Positions 1 through 10,837 of a stretch of 64,000 nt of DNA are shown here, one piece after another; the first letter of the stretch is position 1, and each line of letters starts with the position of its first letter. The notes beneath the pieces are model-generated. The model was not told the DNA's origin. It searched no databases and worked only from the letters and a program-made list of their open reading frames with translations. The stretch is taken from NCBI GenBank assembly GCA_004352715.1, contig SCFE01000016.1, positions 2,435,061-2,499,060 on the forward strand, read 5' to 3'. Both the position numbers and the translations under genes were made by a program. The stretch is from Hofstenia miamia. Lineage: Eukaryota > Xenacoelomorpha > Acoela.

Positions 1-720
1 TCTCAACTTCATCAATAAGCCAAAAACAGAGTGATTGTTTCTCTCTGAGATTACTAAAAATGCGAGGAAGGATTGAGTCGACATCAGTTGAAGTAATCAT
101 TTGCATTTTCCGTTTACTGGGTAGACGAAAATTTTCCGCTAAGATGATGTAGGAACATTTGGGATAAATCTCAATTGCAGTACAATAATCTAGCATATCA
201 TTTTTATCTTCTGCATTCAACTCCAACTGCCGTTTTATGAAGATCAGTCTTGTTTTAACTTTGCCATTATTGCAATGCATTGTTATATTCTCGAGAGTTT
301 CTGCCATCTTAGATAAATTGTGCTCGTAGGGAATGTCAAACAACAGTGCATAGTGAACACATTCAAAAAATTGAGAAAAAAATATAAGCTATTATTAGAA
401 TGAAGAATAGCACTGCAGAGAATCTTCACGTCATTTTTTCGAAGGTTAATAGTCAATCCACATGTAATAGTGGCTTCATTTATCACTGTAACAACCAAAA
501 GAACTTCTTCCAATGTATCTGAGAGAAATACGCAGCGTAGGCGTTAAGAGGAATGCTTGAAAAGGAAATTGGTGTATTTCTTTGGTAGATCACTTTCAGG
601 ATTGAATTTGTCAAATGATGGGATACGATTCTTTGAAATGAAAATAGTGCAGTTGTGCATCAGGAGCATTAGTTGAACGTGGTTTGCACTTTGTAGTTGG
701 TAGGCAAGATTTGGGCACAT
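1..720 (-). pseudogene. P-element/THAP9-type transposase fragment, truncated by the window edge
   Basis: Minus-strand translation from about 390 to 1 is open and runs off the window. It contains NFRLPSKRKM followed about 20 residues later by LREKQSLCFWLIDEVE. This is the pattern of P-element/THAP9 transposases, where a conserved (I/L)(F/I)DE segment carries a catalytic acid; the fragment at 48.2 kb has the related VILLIDEIYVKP. A second frame (about 720 to 390) reads into it with one in-frame TAA near 560 and a shift at a T-run near 390, so the copy is broken. No THAP zinc finger is visible upstream. The catalytic DDE region beyond the first acid lies outside the window. The family call rests on motif memory; the upstream half is assigned only because it is contiguous. 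Confidence 0.6.
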
Positions 721-1149
721 CGAATAATTATGGTGGCACTATAGGTCTAAAAGAGTCAGCAAATTTATTGCTAAAATAAAACAAACACACTACAAATTAC
801 TATACATGTATGTTTACAAAGTTAAAAATATGCACACTTACTTAAAGGGCGTAAATTTCAAATGTCAAAAGAAATCTGTCCATGCGCTTAATTTGTTTGA
901 TATTCCGAATAGTGATTGTTTGGATAACAATTTTTTTTAATTTTTCTTCTGAAATGTTTATAATTTTGTTCCTTTTTTATTTCGAGATTTAAGTCATTCC
1001 ATCATCTAGAAGCTTTAAATGAAAATGAATCTGGACGATTAATACTACTATGCAAATTGTGGTTTCTATCACTGGTTTTGATATAATTGCTTAAAAAGTG
1101 CGTAGATTTTGAATTGTGTATCATACAAAGAGTTTGATATTCGATAAAG

Positions 1150-2263
1150 TTACAATGGTGCAAGAACATTGCCACCTTTTATAAAAGTGCTCACTGATTT
1201 TTGCTTATCAATATAATTCAGAGTTCTTATTGCCCAATTGAATATTTTTGCTAATGATGATCGATTATTTGATGTGATATTTTGGAATAAAAAACAACAA
1301 TAGTTAAAGTTACTTAGCACAAAAGAGTTACGCATTTGTGATTGAAAGGACTGCCCTGCATTGCGCAAATTATATAAATATTTAATACCAGAGGCCATTT
1401 TCCTACATTTTGATGAAAAAAATTCAATAAAACATAAATCTCTATCAATTACTACACCAAGATAATTAATAGAATTGCTTTGCTTAATTTCATTTTCTCC
1501 TACTTTAATTTTGATATTAGAATTTTTTTGGTATTGCTTTGGTGTGAAAATAATAAATTGTGTTTTATCAGTATTAACTTTTAACTTGTTTCTATTAAAA
1601 TCGAAAATATTGCAAATGCGATCAATCCTTGCGGATTCAGAATAATTGAAGTAATTAATATTGAAATCACCGAAGATGTTAATAAATTTATTCTCTAGAA
1701 TAGCATTGTCTATTTCATCAATTTTGTGATTGCAAAATTCAGATGAAAAATTCTTGTTTGGATTATAACACACATTTAGTAATTCATTACTACATGAGTT
1801 CGATACTTGTTTAATTTCAATCCATAGTGTCTCAAAAAACTGATGATCCGATTCTAAGTCTTCTCTACGTTTTGCTTTTAGGAATTTTGGAATTAAGATA
1901 ATCAAACCACCGCCTCTTTTTGATCTATTTTTGAAGTATAAGTTAAAATAATTGGAATCTGGATTATATAGAGCTTCTATGTTATCAGAGTCATTTAACC
2001 AGGTTTCAGTAATTATATATATTGCGTTATTTCCTACTAAATTTACAAGATTTAGAAATTCCACTTAAACTTCTAGCATTTAGGTAGAAAAATTTTAGGT
2101 TTTGATTGTAGTTTGCTAAAGCATCGCTAATTTTATCTTGATTGAAAATAGGTCCAGGATTTGTTTCAATATCTCCTGATAAAATCAATTTGAGTGTAAC
2201 TAGAACTCGTAGATGATTCAATATTAAATTGTAGATTTTGATTGCGTAATAATTAGAATACAC
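1150..2263 (-). pseudogene. CR1/L2-like LINE ORF2 remnant: 2A motif, endonuclease, RT tail (internally deleted)
   Basis: Two overlapping minus-strand frames. The first (2263-2030) has a hydrophobic leader, the 2A-like motif LSGDIETNPGP, then KFFYLNARSL, the start of an APE endonuclease. The second (2064-1150, 304 codons) continues the endonuclease with ITETWLNDSDN, a GGGLIILIP strand and IFGDFNINYF, then passes directly into KLKVNTDKTQFIIF and INYLGVVIDRD, which lie after the catalytic YADD box of the RT. The RT core is therefore missing. The junction is near residue 155 (about 1600). A frameshift near 2040 separates the two frames. The element is non-autonomous. It differs from the LINEs at 22 and 30 kb but belongs to the same broad CR1/L2 group. 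Confidence 0.85.
2150..2182 (-). other. 2A-like ribosome-skipping motif in the LINE ORF2 leader
   Basis: The encoded peptide ILSGDIETNPGP matches the D(V/I)ExNPGP consensus exactly. It sits before the endonuclease and after a leucine-rich stretch, the position known for 2A-like sequences in several animal non-LTR retrotransposons. Activity is not shown by sequence alone. Confidence 0.8.
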
Positions 2264-2386
2264 TAGTAATTCTAGAATTTTGGTATTTCAAGGATTTTAG
2301 GGATTCGTGGAATGATATATCGAGTTGCCCTTTAAGTAAATTGACAATTGAAAAAATATAAACTAATAACAAAAGTACCTGAACAA

Positions 2387-2440
2387 AATAATAATAATAA
2401 TTATTATTATTATAATAACAATAATAATAGTAATAATATT
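2387..2440. repeat. AAT/ATT trinucleotide microsatellite
   Basis: Runs of AAT and ATT with short interruptions. The open frame through it (poly-Asn/Tyr) is a by-product. Confidence 0.9.
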
Positions 2441-2719
2441 TTGTTAATATTTATCTTGCACATTTTTACAAATTTTATTCAAACGAGGTTTAATATACCT
2501 CTGAAGTTTTCTGTATTTTTCTGTATTTAGACCAGTTTAATACATTTGAAATGATTACAAGATCTTAAGATTCCATTGCAATGAATTAAAAACCGACAAA
2601 TGACAACCATATTTTTTACCATAGGCAGTCTTAATTCTTGAAATGTTTATTATTCCAAATGACTAAGTAAAATGTTTTGGGTTTTTAAAAATGATGAAAT
2701 TTAAGTAAGTTACATATAT

Positions 2720-2722
<3 letters not shown>

Positions 2723-2759
<37 letters not shown>

Positions 2760-2760
2760 G
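2723..2760. repeat. TA microsatellite
   Basis: About 15 TA units ending just before the single N at 2766. Confidence 0.9.
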
Positions 2761-2769
2761 TATCATNGT

Positions 2770-3720
2770 GTTCAGTGCTGCCTGCTCTACTATCTTCCGT
2801 TTCCAATCGTAACAACTCGTGGTGTTCAACTACAATTGTGACTACTTCAAAAGTTATATTTCTCCTTGTTTTTAAGGCTACTGTCTTTAGTACTGCTGTG
2901 TCTATTACTTAATACAACTTATCAAACCTGTCCTTTTTGTGCTTCCGTTGCCAGTAGTTCCATTTCTTTTTAACGAGTCTTCTTTAGCGACTTGTTACTC
3001 TTTTCTCTGTTGCAGTTCTCAGTATGGCTCCAGTATTCTCCACGCATTTCCTTCTGTCTATACCTTGTTTACTTCTCTGCTGTATCGCTCACACTCTGTT
3101 GTCATCTTCCTTAACTGTCTTCTGACCTCCAACATTGATACATTAGGTGACATATCCACATATTTTTAAAATCTTAACGCCTCTGCCTCTAGAACTTCCT
3201 CAAAACTTAGTAGTCCTTTACTTCCTTGTTGTATTCGCATTCACAATTTACCCCTATCTCAATTCAGATTGAATGCTAGAATTTTCCTGATCCTCTATCT
3301 AGCTCCTCAAGTCGTTCTTGTTCTAACTAAATATTACTCCTGAGTATCTCAACACTGGTATAGCCCATTGTTGTATGCCTTTTATTCTGTTCTGTCTATT
3401 CTATGCTGACTTCTGTAACTTCTTCCTTACTATTCTCTTGTATTCATTCCTTCGTCTTGTCATTGCCTTCCTCATTCAAGCGTCTATTGACTCCGCACGT
3501 GTCCTGTAGTACTCTGTATGATCTATTAGTTTTTTGTTATCTTAGCTCAATTCTTCTTTCCCATACTGATTTTTATCTCGGTCTTCAGCACCTGCCATGC
3601 ACCTTCACACAGTAACCTATTAATCGCAGTGACGTTTCTATTATCTCTAATATTGTAACCTCTGCTATGTGGTACCTATGCTGTTACTTCTTAAATCCAC
3701 ACTCCCGATTGTGGAGTCTC
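2770..3720. other. Strand-asymmetric pyrimidine-rich block
   Basis: About 950 bp in which the plus strand is dominated by C and T, unlike the A/T-balanced flanks. Short open frames are rich in Ser, Leu, Phe and Cys but show no domain. The bias resembles the C/T-rich coding strand of the LINE at 10.8-12.4 kb, so it may be a decayed 5' or ORF1 portion of a related element. I found no clear homologous segment by eye. The following 3721-4095 holds nothing I can identify. Confidence 0.3.
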
Positions 3721-4095
3721 TCTATTGACAATTTGAGTAATTTAAGTACAAATTGGCCAAAAATCGTTAAGTTTTATTGCAAATTATTTGCAATTAAGTT
3801 CGCGATCAAATAAATTTATTTGCAGCAATGTACATTTGCTGGCCTCCATTATTTGGAATACATTAAGAAATGAAATTTCAATTGTAAATTGTTATTAACA
3901 CTTAGGAAAAAATCGCTGTTTTAAACCGATAACGAATAATTGGAAACATTACTATGTTAAATATAATCATAACACACATATTTGCAAAAATATCACTTTT
4001 TACAATTTTTTGTTGTTTTTTTCATTTAATTTTTAGTGTATTTTTCTGATACTTACCATATATGTACTATTTCATTTGCATTTTTTTAGATTTTA

Positions 4096-4452
4096 ATGGA
4101 TGAACTTCCTTTCGATGTTCTTAGTTTGTGTTTTTCCAAGCTCGCCAAGATATTCATTTTTCGTAATCTAGCTGAATCGTGTAAAGCACTGCATGACGTA
4201 ACGCATTTATACCAGTCGACGTTGAAATCGGTCCAAATTGAATCGGGATTAGTCGACAGCGATTCTTGGAATATACGTTGCCGATCATTATTCATCAACA
4301 TTCGCGACTCTCACAAAAATGCTTTGTCTTACATTACATCCCAAACTCAGCACATACGCCATTTATATATTTGTAGTGATTCCTCTGATCCTAACGAGGC
4401 CACAGTCATATCAGAAAATGTTCTTCACAGTATTGCCTCATTGGTTTGTTGA
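4096..4452 (+). CDS. F-box-type N-terminal exon of a probable F-box/LRR protein
   Basis: The frame opens with MDELPFDVLSLCFSKLA and continues with FRNLAESCKALHDVTHLY. This is the F-box pattern LPxDVLxxxFxxL...LAxxCKxxxxxxxxxxx, which binds Skp1 in SCF ubiquitin ligases. Residues 55-116 contain RHLYICSDSSD, reminiscent of leucine-rich repeats. The frame ends in TGA at 4450-4452; a short intron beginning at the GT near 4444 is possible. The ATG at 4096 follows an AT-rich leader with a TTTTAG/ATTTTA context, so it could be the true start or lie just inside an exon. LRR exons on the same strand at 47.7 kb are candidate downstream exons. Confidence is good for the F-box and low for the gene model. 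Confidence 0.6.
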   Translation: MDELPFDVLSLCFSKLAKIFIFRNLAESCKALHDVTHLYQSTLKSVQIESGLVDSDSWNIRCRSLFINIRDSHKNALSYITSQTQHIRHLYICSDSSDPNEATVISENVLHSIASLVC

Positions 4453-4627
4453 ATTCTTGTCAACCACTATGTCTATAGACAAAATGCATCCTAAGAAACT
4501 ATTGAAGCAACTATTTACGTTGAAGGCATTTTGTATTAAATTGATTCAATATATTCTTCAGAATGCATGTAATTTCTTTTGCAAATGCCCTTTTATTTCG
4601 AAACATTGAATCATTCTGCTCTGTGAT

Positions 4628-4788
4628 AAATAGAAATAGTGGTATACAAGCAATTTCGATGCCTAACATCATTAAGTTTGAATGGAATACATTTTGGCAA
4701 GATGGCATTCGCTCTTTCTCAGGTTTTCCAGAGAAATCAATGTTTGAAATCCTTGTCCATTGAAAGAAGAGTTGAAAACTTTTTTAAT
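4628..4788 (+). CDS. Possible LRR exon ending at a GTAAGT splice donor
   Basis: In one plus-strand frame, 4628-4788 reads FRCLTSLSLNGIHFG and then NQCLKSLSIERRVENFF, with LRR-like LxxLxL spacing. The frame runs without a stop into TTTAAT|GTAAGTG, a strong donor at 4789. Between 4453 and 4627 the frames are interrupted, so either one or two very short introns or mutations separate it from the F-box exon. It would be the second LRR part of the same gene. Confidence 0.4.
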
Positions 4789-4804
4789 GTAAGTGTTTTA
4801 CATT

Positions 4805-4808
<4 letters not shown>

Positions 4809-4841
<33 letters not shown>
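4809..4841. repeat. TA microsatellite
   Basis: Pure TA run immediately 3' of the putative donor at 4789. From 4842 to 6183 I see only AT-rich DNA with no supported gene. Confidence 0.9.
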
Positions 4842-4844
<3 letters not shown>

Positions 4845-6183
4845 AAAAATGTGATGGATTCGTAACAGGAATTACTGGTAAGTTTACTCATTTTTGTGTA
4901 AAATTTAAAATCATTGTTAATGATTAGAAAATGTTTCACCTGCCCAACTATTTTGCTTTACCTTGTTACCTAAATATTCAGATTCGCCTTATCTCTGAAA
5001 ATAAATCCGTTCAATGATAATAAATCTTATATATAAAGATAGATCAATGTAGTGATACTACATCTTATATTTCCGTGTGCCCCATTCTCCGAAAAATTCG
5101 GCACTTCTGATCTCCTGCAACCATTAAATAATTCAAAAATGTATTAAAATAATTCTTCGTTGATGCATATTTTAACAACTTTTTTGAAGAACAGATGCTG
5201 AAAGATGTTTTTCAAAACTTAATCTCACATTGAGTGCAATACGGTCAACAAAATCTGAGACATAATTAGAACCTTTACATCCAAATCAAATGCACTAAGT
5301 ATCAATCTACTGTTCACATTTTATCGACTTTATTATAAAAATTTAATACAATGTTTGGAATGCATATCTTCTTTTTTTGTAAAATTTCGTAATTTATATT
5401 TTTAAAATTATTTAGATCCTATTTTCAAGCTGACCTACATCTGAAGTTTAGTAAACTAGTGTATTCCCAGTTTTGTTTCTGCGCGTTTAGTGCGTAGAGT
5501 TATCAGTACTTCCTTCTATATGTAATAAAAGTGAAAATCTTTTTAGGATTGATGAGAAGTTAGATGATAAATTTTAACCTTTACCATTTGCATTAATTCA
5601 ATTGTACTTGATGAAATGTTCGCATATATTCTTTTCTAGATCATAGTTCTTCTAAACAAGACAAGTTTAAACTACACCAGCTCAAAAATTCATAGCTTCG
5701 TAGAGAATTTATAGAAATAAGACAAATAACTATTTATTACACTTCTTATTTATCTGCAAATTTGGATTATGGATTTCTGTATATTTCTTTTTTTTCTTTA
5801 TATGACATTTTACAAAAAAGCTTGATAGGACATTTTACAAGAAATGCTGCTGTGTGGTTTAATACGAATTTCGATAATTTTATTACAAAAGACAAATGCA
5901 TTTATACTCAATACAAACTATATTCTACTACTTAAAAATATTTGGTGTAAAAAAATGAAGAGGGATTTGGTAGTTTTTAATCCTTTTTTATTGTTCTCTT
6001 ATGAATGCAAAGTCTCACTGCTAATTTCACACAACCGCAAGCATGTTTGTTCCATAGTATACATGACTGTAGCTAATGCTATACAATTTTTGTAATTACA
6101 ATATTCATCAAACCTTAGGCATGTGAAGTTCGCAAGTGGAGTATGTAAAAGATAATGTCCTACAAACAAATATATATATATAA

Positions 6184-6545
6184 ATGATGGCTAAGGTAGC
6201 AGATCCTATTTCAGCTAAGCTAAGGAAGTATGCCACTGAGTTTGCACTGGAATTTATCTCTACTCCAAATAATAAACTCTGCGTCTATATTTATGAAAAA
6301 ACGGTTCTCATTTGAGCAATGATTTTTTTTATTCAACACCACCATGCAAAACCCGCCAAAAAATTGAAAAAGTTGCAAATATTTTACCTACTTCCTAGAG
6401 ACAAAGGGTGCAACTTCACAGAATGATGTTTAACCCTTAGTCTATACAAAATTTCAGAAAGAACAACCCACTTCGACCTGTGTGAAAGAGAGTTCTTCTG
6501 TTCTGAAAAGTATTCTTTCGGAAAACTTACAATTTTTTGATATAA
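6184..6545 (+). pseudogene. BED-finger / CGBP1-like protein remnant
   Basis: Plus-strand translation from the ATG pair at 6184/6187 begins KVADPISAKLRKYATEF, then KLCVYIYEKTV, with QHHHAKPAKK further on, then IEKVANILPTS in the next frame and HFDLC near the end. The order resembles CGBP1-like BED/C2H2 proteins related to hAT transposases (LRKY, a Cys pair, QH...H, then FxxDLC). Stops and at least one frameshift show decay, and the first Cys of the finger pair appears changed. This is recognition from memory at low identity; it could be another BED protein. Confidence 0.35.
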
Positions 6546-9500
6546 AAGTTGTTGAATGTAAAGTCATTGCTGTTGCAATAAAATTTTATTGTCATATTAT
6601 TAAGTCATATTTCATATGCTTTGGGGTCATATAAAATTTACCCTAATGATAAGTTTGATTAATGCTCCCATATCTCATCAAGCCCTGTCGGAGTCTCAAG
6701 TTCGCCCATTTCCACCGGTGCAAAACACTACTTTCGATATGCTCAAAAACTTGCTACAATCAAATCTGCTTTCCTATTTCTTCATTTCATTCCAGTTTAG
6801 ATTTCAAAAAGTTATCAGGGGGTGGCGCAACGGTCCAGCCATATGGCACTTCGCACATCTCAATTGTGTGTGTATATTGAATTGACATTAAAATTTAATG
6901 ATTAAGTGCATTTAATGAATTTTATCGAGGTGGTGGAACCCTCCTTTTCGAAAGCTTTTCTTCTTATTATCGTCGTACGCATATTTCAATAAAACAATTG
7001 GTCAAACTTTAATTTTTGTTAGTATAACGTAACATGTTAATGTAATTTTTTTCCAACGTTCTCCAGTATTTTTAAATGTTATTTTATTGTGTAGGAAGCT
7101 CCTGTCATAAACCCCTTTCAGAGTTGTTTTGTATTTTACAAATGGTATGAAAACGTGTCATGCATCCTGGATTTTCGAAACAAGTTATATCGCCTACAAA
7201 CAAAAGCTGTGATACTTCAAGTGGCTAGAACAGTAATCAAATGACTGAAAACATTTGAGCACAACGAAGCAATTATTGCCTTCAACTTTTTAACGTGATA
7301 TTTATGCAAAGTTCACTACATTTCATTTTGTGCCTTTGTTCTCTTTATCCAAGCAAGAAGACAATCTCATAGCAAAATTTAAGAATTTCAGTCTTAATAT
7401 ATTTTAAATATTTTTTTACGTTATGCTATATTTTCCATTATTTAAAACTGGCAGTAACGTATAGACTACGAAATTCGACTTGTCATCGAACTAAAAGTTT
7501 CTGTTATTCAAAATTTTAATAACAACTAACAATTAATGTTAACAGCAACTTGAAATATAATATTGCAATGATCTTGTGAGACGATTTTTCTCCAATAAAT
7601 GTATTGCAAGACCTTGAAAGTGGAGTTCCATTTATTATTTATAAATAAAAATTTATGTTACTTTAACTCAACTTTAATATCATTGCAATTAAAGTTAGTT
7701 TCTGTAGAACAAGAAAATATGTTTATTCATCTAATATTTACATAAAAAGCGAATTTTTGTTTCAACTGAAATTTAAAGGTTAAATTCATATTTTTGGTTT
7801 TTTGGTAATGATACATTGCAATGTATTGTAATATTTTTGATTTTTTAAAAACTACATTTCTAACTTCAACTTAGAAAATCAGTTCTTGTTACTAAAGTAA
7901 TAATTTTTTCACCTTATTTCATTCATTTCGTATTTTCTACCTTTCCGCTGTCTCATGTAAGGAAAATAAATTTAGTCCATATAAAAATTACATTCAGATA
8001 CTTTTTTCTTCAGAGATATTAGACAATTCGTCCAAATGTAAGTCTGCATATCTATATTTGCACGTTGCTTAATATTCAAGCGTTAAAAGTATAAATGGGA
8101 GTTTAACGAGGCTTAACATTCCTAATAATTTTTAAACTAAGCCAGAAAATCATCAAAAATAGTTCAGCCAAGTCGTCTTTTTCAACCCATCTCCCAATGC
8201 TACTGCAGTCATGTTTCCAGCATGTATTGTAACAGCAATATTTTTTGTGAGGCTCTGGCAATGCTCTCTCATTTGCATATGCTAACCATGTGTTTGACTG
8301 CTTCATATTGATGTTTTGCAACACGGACGTCATCAATATAATCTATGCATTATACTGCACACTTCATATAGTATATGATACAACTAAAGTTTTTAAACCC
8401 TCTCCCATGACAATTAACTTACTTTTATCTAATTTCCTTACCTCTTCGATCTTCAGAATCCTAATTATCATTGAATTCAAAGGAGATTTTATTGATTTCA
8501 CAAATGATTGCATATTGTAAAATTTATTTTCCGGAGAGGAGTCGTTCATTTCATGGTTGAACATTCTTATAATGATTGTTTTATCTGCAATATAGTGAAG
8601 TACTATTAACCAATTGTGAGCCCCAATATACAACTTGGTGATCGGTTGTCAGCAGGATTTGTGCTACCCACTTGGGTTTTGCTCTAGATGATGTGGGGGA
8701 GAATTCTTCTAAAAGTACTACATAATCCAAGTTAAGCAACTATGTCCAGACAGTCTTCGATTGGTGTTCTCGGCGTATTTGAACATATTACAACAGCGTT
8801 GATAATATCAACTTTATCATTTTGTTAGTTAATATATAATCATTGATACGCACCTTCCAAAATTTAGCAATTCTGCAGTAGAATTTAGCCAAAGCTCAAA
8901 TTTTAGTTTACCTAATATATTTGACAATATGGTTTAGGCCATTGTAATAACTACTATTATCTTTTAATGAGCTTTAAGTATTTTATTAAACTAATAGACT
9001 ATAGTGTTTTTTGGTGGCATGTATACTGTTGAACATCAAATCTCAAAATTCCACTAACCCTGGCTGGCATTGTATAATCGATATCAATCGGAAGCAAGCG
9101 ACCAATAGTAATTGAGATACATAGCAAAGATTAAAACAATATATTAACTCGAAATTATCTAATAGACACTTATTACTAAAAAAGTTTTAACGGCCGTAAT
9201 TGACAAAATGTTGTAAATGTTTATCAATTAGTCGCTGTTTGGGGTCTTTTTTTACCCAATCATATAAAGCAGGTGATCCCCAACAACTGAGATTTGGTGA
9301 CTTTTCTTGAATTAATGCGCTGTTAGAAAGATTGTAAATGTGCTTAAATATGCTAGCTGAACGTTGTTTGTGCCCAAGGTTGTCGAACATAATGCAAATG
9401 GATTTAGGTGGTTTTAACTAAAATATTTTTGTAAATTTCAAATTAAAATCAATAATGTGTGGCTTTGTGTTCATCCCTATATCTTAATTGGTGTTTCAAT

Positions 9501-10168
9501 TTATTACCGTCTGTCTGTCTGCTATCTGTCTGTTTGTTTGTAAGCAGTATTTCTCAAAACGTAATGGGTGGATCTTTGCGAAAAAATTCTCGAGATAAGT
9601 ATTGCTCTAAATAAGGTTCCATTAAACTTTCAAACTGGTATGGATTTCCGTCTGGGAACTAGAATCAATTTTACGCACTTGTAGTATCAAATATTCATTC
9701 ATAGGAGGCGCATGTTAATACATACGTCAAATTCATTGATTACTTCCAAATAGTTTTAGGAATTTCAACAGAAAATTTCTGAATAATGCTTGCGTAATTG
9801 CAGGACATGATCAAAACTACTGTATCATATTTGGCTCTTATTTTATATTGATATTGATCCTCAAACTAGGTATGAAAGGCATCTGATGCTCAAGAGCAAG
9901 GCCTTGCAATAATGTCTTGCAATAATATTGAATTGCAATAAATATATTGCAATAGAAATTTGCTAGCAATATAATATTGCAATATTTTGTTATATTGAGA
10001 ACTACCAATATTTATCAGAAAAAATACTCATTTTGTCGAAGTAGGAATTTGCAAACGTACTGCAATCAACGATTGACATAAGTTTCAAATTTTTTATAAC
10101 TTTGCTAATCCACTTTTAACTAGTGTCAACAATTCAAAATCATTGTACATGTATCTGAATACTACAAA
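6546..10168. other. No supported gene
   Basis: AT-rich DNA. The open frames at 8103-8336 (-), 8364-8633 (-) and 9187-9390 (-, containing GSPALYDWVKKDPKQRL) have no recognisable domain or splice context strong enough to call. Confidence 0.5.
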
Positions 10169-10511
10169 CAGACTTGTCAACGAGCCGAGTAGAACCGAGC
10201 TTGAGCAGTGTATTGGATATACAATGAGCCCAAAACGAGCCGTTTTTAAGCAAACCAAATTTTTATTGCTGCTTGTTAATTTGATTATGCAGATTTTTCT
10301 TATTATTTCATTCAATATTCCTTACTTATAATCATATTTTAGAAATGTTATTAAATAATAGGAAGAGCAATGGAAAAAATTCTGAGAGTGCAATATTTTT
10401 AAAAAAATATCGAGCTGAAACGAGCCTCGTTGAAAGATTTTTTTGGCGAGCCCAACCGAGCTGAGCCGAACTTACTCAAAATTAAAACGAGCCGGCTCGT
10501 TGACAAGTCTG
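10169..10511. mobile_element. hAT-like MITE with GAGCCGAGC motifs, copy 1
   Basis: The unit begins CAGACTTGTCAACGAGCCG and ends with its inverse CGGCTCGTTGACAAGTCTG, giving a terminal inverted repeat of about 19 bp. The flanking 8-mers ACTACAAA and ATTACAAC match at 6 of 8 positions, consistent with a decayed 8-bp hAT duplication. Related copies lie at 50189, 51134 and 52331. The interior is non-coding, with GAGCC clusters near both ends and an AT-rich centre. Confidence 0.7.
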
Positions 10512-10837
10512 ATTACAACCAACCTAAGTTTAATAGTATGCTAGGGTTAACTTGTACTTATTAGTTAGAAAATACAATGTCAACATAATTGCAGTCGTCC
10601 TAACGATTTGGTACCTCTAATAGTGTTTTGGGAGTGCAATATATAGTCAGTGTTCGACTTTTCTTTGGTTATTGTTAAAGTATGAACGCCTTCTAAACTG
10701 AATGTAGCTTAAACTTATCTGATAATTTCCTTGTAAACTATTAGTCTCTACACACTTTCATGTATAGCCATGGACTCCTATAATGTAGGGGGTTATCTCT
10801 TTCTATCCATTTAAAGCATCTTTACTCCTTCATTTGC

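Larger units (their letters stand above)
838..2339. repeat. Segment bounded by a 13-bp perfect inverted repeat centred on TTAA
   Basis: TTACTTAAAGGGC at 838-850 is repeated in inverted orientation at 2327-2339. Inside each copy lies a TTAA (842-845 and 2332-2335) followed inwards by AGGGC. TTAA is the piggyBac target site, but piggyBac termini usually begin CCC, so no family is assigned. The enclosed 1.5 kb is a LINE remnant plus AT-rich DNA at 850-1150 in which I see no gene. Confidence 0.35.

Noticed and set aside
2348-2530. Small Asn/Tyr-rich protein
   Set aside because: Encoded by the AAT microsatellite.
3403-3615. Ser/Leu-rich plus-strand frame resembling a membrane protein
   Set aside because: Hydrophobicity is explained by the pyrimidine-rich composition; no start context or splice support.
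4086-4301. Minus-strand frame opposite the F-box exon
   Set aside because: No domain; a shadow of the F-box frame.
6820-6890. tRNA-like phrase TGGCGCAACGG resembling an A box
   Set aside because: No B box at the right distance and no cloverleaf.
8103-8633. Overlapping frames on both strands of 77-89 codons
   Set aside because: No recognisable domain, mutual overlap and no clear splice sites.
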